A stretch of DNA of 8,349 nt from Clostridiales bacterium (GTDB lineage: Bacteria; Bacillota; Clostridia; Peptostreptococcales; BM714): positions 1-8,349 of the forward strand of contig PKTO01000171.1 of the NCBI GenBank assembly GCA_002869095.1. The letters are read 5' to 3'. This document shows positions 6,768 through 8,349 of the stretch, piece by piece. The position numbers and the translations under genes are program-made. The first letter of the stretch is position 1. Every line of letters begins with the position of its first letter. The notes beneath the pieces were generated by a model, which was not told the origin of the DNA, did not search any database, and worked only from the letters and a program-made list of their open reading frames with translations.

Positions 6768-8039
6768 CTACATCCCCTCGTCAAATTTATTCGCTATATC
6801 TTCAGCTATGTTGCTTAAAGCTATTTCGCTTTGCTCTCCGCTTTTCATGTTTTTCAGTGTGACGGCTCCCTTTTGCAATTCATTGTCGCCAATTACCATC
6901 GTATACAAGGAATCCTTCTTGTCAGAATATTTGAATTGAGCCTTAAGGCTCCTTTTAAGATGGTCAAAATCAACCTTTAGCCCCATAGTTCTCAATTCAG
7001 AAGTAATCTCTACCGCCTTTTCAACAGCTTCCTTGCCCATAGCCGCTATAAACACATCAAGGCCTTCAGGCTTGGGTATTTCAATATTGTTTTTTTCCAA
7101 AGTCAGTATGAGCCTCTCGACCCCAAGACCGAAACCGACGCCCGGAGTGGCCGGCCCGCCTATCTCTTCAACCAGTCCGTCATATCTGCCGCCGCCGCAT
7201 ACGGTTCCCTGCGCTCCAATGTCGCGGCTTATTATTTCAAAAGCCGTTTTCGAATAGTAATCGAGTCCTCTTACTATGTTCGGATCGATTATGTATTCGG
7301 TTTTCATCAAATCCAGGTTCCTTTTAAGCTCTTCAAAATGATCTGAGCATTCATCGCACAGATAGTCGAGAATGGAAGGCGCCCCTGCGCTTATTTCCTG
7401 GCATATCGGACTCTTGCAGTCAATTATCCTTACCGGGTTTCTTTCGTAGCGTTCATTGCATGTGCCGCACAGATCTCCCAGCTTTGGGGCATAGTACTCT
7501 TTCAAAACCTCTATATACTTTTTCCTGCACTCGGGACAACCAATGCTGTTTATTCTCAATTCGAGATTTTTCAGACCGACTTCTTTGAAAAAAGTCATTC
7601 CGAGGTGAATTATCTCGGCATCGGTTGATGCATCCTTCGCTCCAAACACCTCAATTCCAAATTGATGGAAAGCCCTGAGCCTTCCCGCCTGCGGCCTTTC
7701 GTACCTGTAGCATGGCGTGTTGTAATACAATTTTGTCGGCTGAGTCATGGCGTACAGCTTGTTTTCTATGAATGCCCTGACAACCGGCGAAGTCCCTTCT
7801 GGCTTGAGCGTGAGGTCCCTTTTACCGTTGTCCTTGAATGTATACATTTCCTTCTGAACGATGTCGGTTCCTTCGCCAACCCCTCTTTTAAACAGTACGG
7901 TATGCTCAAATCCCGGAGTCCTGATTTCCTCATATCCGAAACGGCCGCATATTTCAGCGAATTTACTCTCAACGTATTGCCATTTATAGGCATCAAAGGG
8001 CATTACGTCCTTAGTGCCCCTGGGTGCTTGTGTCAACAT
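6768..8039 (-). CDS. hisS: Histidyl-tRNA synthetase
   Basis: Class II synthetase charging tRNA-His. The 423-residue protein begins with the usual QAPRGTKDVMP and shows motif 2 (TPCYRYERPQAGRLRAFHQF, 108-127), the HisRS-specific RGLDYYSKTAFEI (257-269), GGGRYDGLVEEIGG (282-295), motif 3 (GVGFGLGVERL, 300-310) and a C-terminal anticodon-binding domain (about 325-420). The insertion region contains four cysteine pairs: C168/C171, C191/C194, C208/C213 and C228/C231. I recall similar cysteines in other clostridial HisRS, so they are probably a lineage trait, perhaps metal binding. The start is supported by AGGGAGG 7 bases upstream. It is first gene of hisS-aspS, the standard Firmicute order, with its own extended -10 promoter and a leader too short for a T-box. 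Confidence 0.98.
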   Translation of the reverse strand: MLTQAPRGTKDVMPFDAYKWQYVESKFAEICGRFGYEEIRTPGFEHTVLFKRGVGEGTDIVQKEMYTFKDNGKRDLTLKPEGTSPVVRAFIENKLYAMTQPTKLYYNTPCYRYERPQAGRLRAFHQFGIEVFGAKDASTDAEIIHLGMTFFKEVGLKNLELRINSIGCPECRKKYIEVLKEYYAPKLGDLCGTCNERYERNPVRIIDCKSPICQEISAGAPSILDYLCDECSDHFEELKRNLDLMKTEYIIDPNIVRGLDYYSKTAFEIISRDIGAQGTVCGGGRYDGLVEEIGGPATPGVGFGLGVERLILTLEKNNIEIPKPEGLDVFIAAMGKEAVEKAVEITSELRTMGLKVDFDHLKRSLKAQFKYSDKKDSLYTMVIGDNELQKGAVTLKNMKSGEQSEIALSNIAEDIANKFDEGM

Positions 8040-8075
8040 AACAATTCCTCCCTACAGTCATTTTTACATCTAATA

Positions 8076-8084
8076 ATTATATCA
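8076..8084 (-). promoter_or_regulatory. Extended -10 promoter of hisS-aspS
   Basis: On the minus strand TGATATAAT combines a perfect TATAAT with the upstream TGn extension. No good -35 is seen at 16-18 bases, which extended -10 promoters tolerate. The predicted start near 8069 gives a leader of about 30 bases before the hisS ATG. Confidence 0.7.
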
Positions 8085-8110
8085 TAAATGAAATGCATTG
8101 ACATGCAAAA

Positions 8111-8138
8111 TAAAAAGAGTATGACATTGCATACTCTT
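8111..8138 (-). terminator. Intrinsic terminator of the 42-codon gene, overlapping its stop codon
   Basis: Read on the minus strand, AAGAGTATG pairs perfectly with CATACTCTT (9 bp) around a CAATGT loop, followed by TTTATTTT. The first two bases of the stem are the last two of the TAA stop codon at 8137-8139. It isolates the small gene from hisS, which has its own promoter just downstream. Confidence 0.85.
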
Positions 8139-8265
8139 AGGTCCGTTCATCGAATTTTGTCAGTATTATCTGAAGCGCTTCTTTCAAGTATTCCTTCTCC
8201 CTTTCGCTAAGCCTTTCGTATAAATCCTTTACGCTATCTATCTGTTTTTCAAAATCCAAGCTCAT
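8137..8265 (-). CDS. Small hypothetical protein, 42 aa
   Basis: I do not recognise this protein. It is 42 residues long, highly charged, without cysteine, histidine or a hydrophobic segment long enough for a membrane helix, and reads as one or two amphipathic helices: DSVKDLYERLSEREKEYLKE (10-29) followed by ALQIILTKFDERT. The LSEREKEYL piece recalls the start of a helix-turn-helix recognition helix in sigma/LuxR-like proteins, but 42 residues is too short to claim a domain. Support for it being real is contextual: a near-consensus promoter 33 bases or more upstream, a run of seven G (8273-8279) positioned as Shine-Dalgarno 7 bases before the ATG, and a terminator directly at the stop codon. 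It contains no His codons and only four Asp codons, so it is not an obvious attenuator peptide for hisS-aspS. Confidence 0.7.
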   Translation of the reverse strand: MSLDFEKQIDSVKDLYERLSEREKEYLKEALQIILTKFDERT

Positions 8266-8297
8266 TGCTATTCCCCCCCAAGTTAATTATATTTCAT

Positions 8298-8326
8298 ATT
8301 ATATACCAAATAGTATAATATTTCAA
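8298..8326 (-). promoter_or_regulatory. Sigma-A-type promoter of the 42-codon gene
   Basis: On the minus strand TTGAAA (8326-8321) and perfect TATAAT (8303-8298) are separated by 17 bases, close to the ideal housekeeping promoter. The start would fall near 8291, leaving about 26 bases of leader. An inverted repeat with arms ATATTATA/TATAATAT (8296-8303 and 8314-8321) overlaps the -10 and spacer. Confidence 0.8.
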
Positions 8327-8349
8327 TATTTTCTGAATCTTTCAATCAA

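Noticed and set aside
8137..8265. The small gene as a histidine/aspartate attenuator leader peptide for hisS-aspS.
   Set aside because: It has no His codons, no Asp run, no alternative antiterminator hairpin that I can see, and hisS has its own promoter beyond the terminator.

Overview
The window reads as chromosomal DNA of an amino-acid-fermenting, low-to-moderate GC Firmicute, most likely a member of the Clostridia (Peptostreptococcaceae or Tissierellia type). Three things point there: the ord-ortA-ortB genes of clostridial ornithine fermentation, the adjacent hisS-aspS pair typical of Firmicutes, and strong purine-rich Shine-Dalgarno sites throughout. Every gene I can support is on the minus strand, so transcription runs from the right end of the window to the left. 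I see no rRNA, tRNA, CRISPR array, insertion sequence or phage gene.

In transcription order (right to left) there are four units. (1) A 42-codon unrecognised gene at 8137-8265 has a near-consensus promoter and a hairpin terminator that overlaps its own stop codon. (2) hisS and aspS (histidyl- and aspartyl-tRNA synthetases) lie 3 bases apart behind an extended -10 promoter and end at a probable hairpin terminator near 4932-4978. (3) csoR-rseC-glyA comprises a copper-sensor-type repressor, a small Cys-rich two-helix membrane protein of the RseC family, and serine hydroxymethyltransferase. This unit starts at a well-formed promoter whose start point is covered by a TATACC-N7-GGTATA inverted repeat, a plausible CsoR operator, and ends at a strong terminator at 2845-2875. 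(4) ord-ortA-ortB is a translationally coupled cluster whose last gene runs off the left end.

The catabolic story is in unit 4. Ord oxidatively deaminates 2,4-diaminopentanoate to 2-amino-4-ketopentanoate, and OrtA/OrtB cleave that with CoA to acetyl-CoA and alanine. The upstream aminomutase (oraS/oraE) and ornithine racemase are not in the window; from known clusters they would be expected beyond the left edge. GlyA, interconverting serine and glycine, fits the same amino-acid-based lifestyle, but its position behind csoR and rseC is unusual.

Most of the window is ordinary metabolism and translation machinery, and I do not see a clearly new system. The most useful leads are the possible CsoR control of a glyA-containing operon, the small gene with the stop-overlapping terminator, and the repeated TTTGCAT/palindromic elements upstream of ord.
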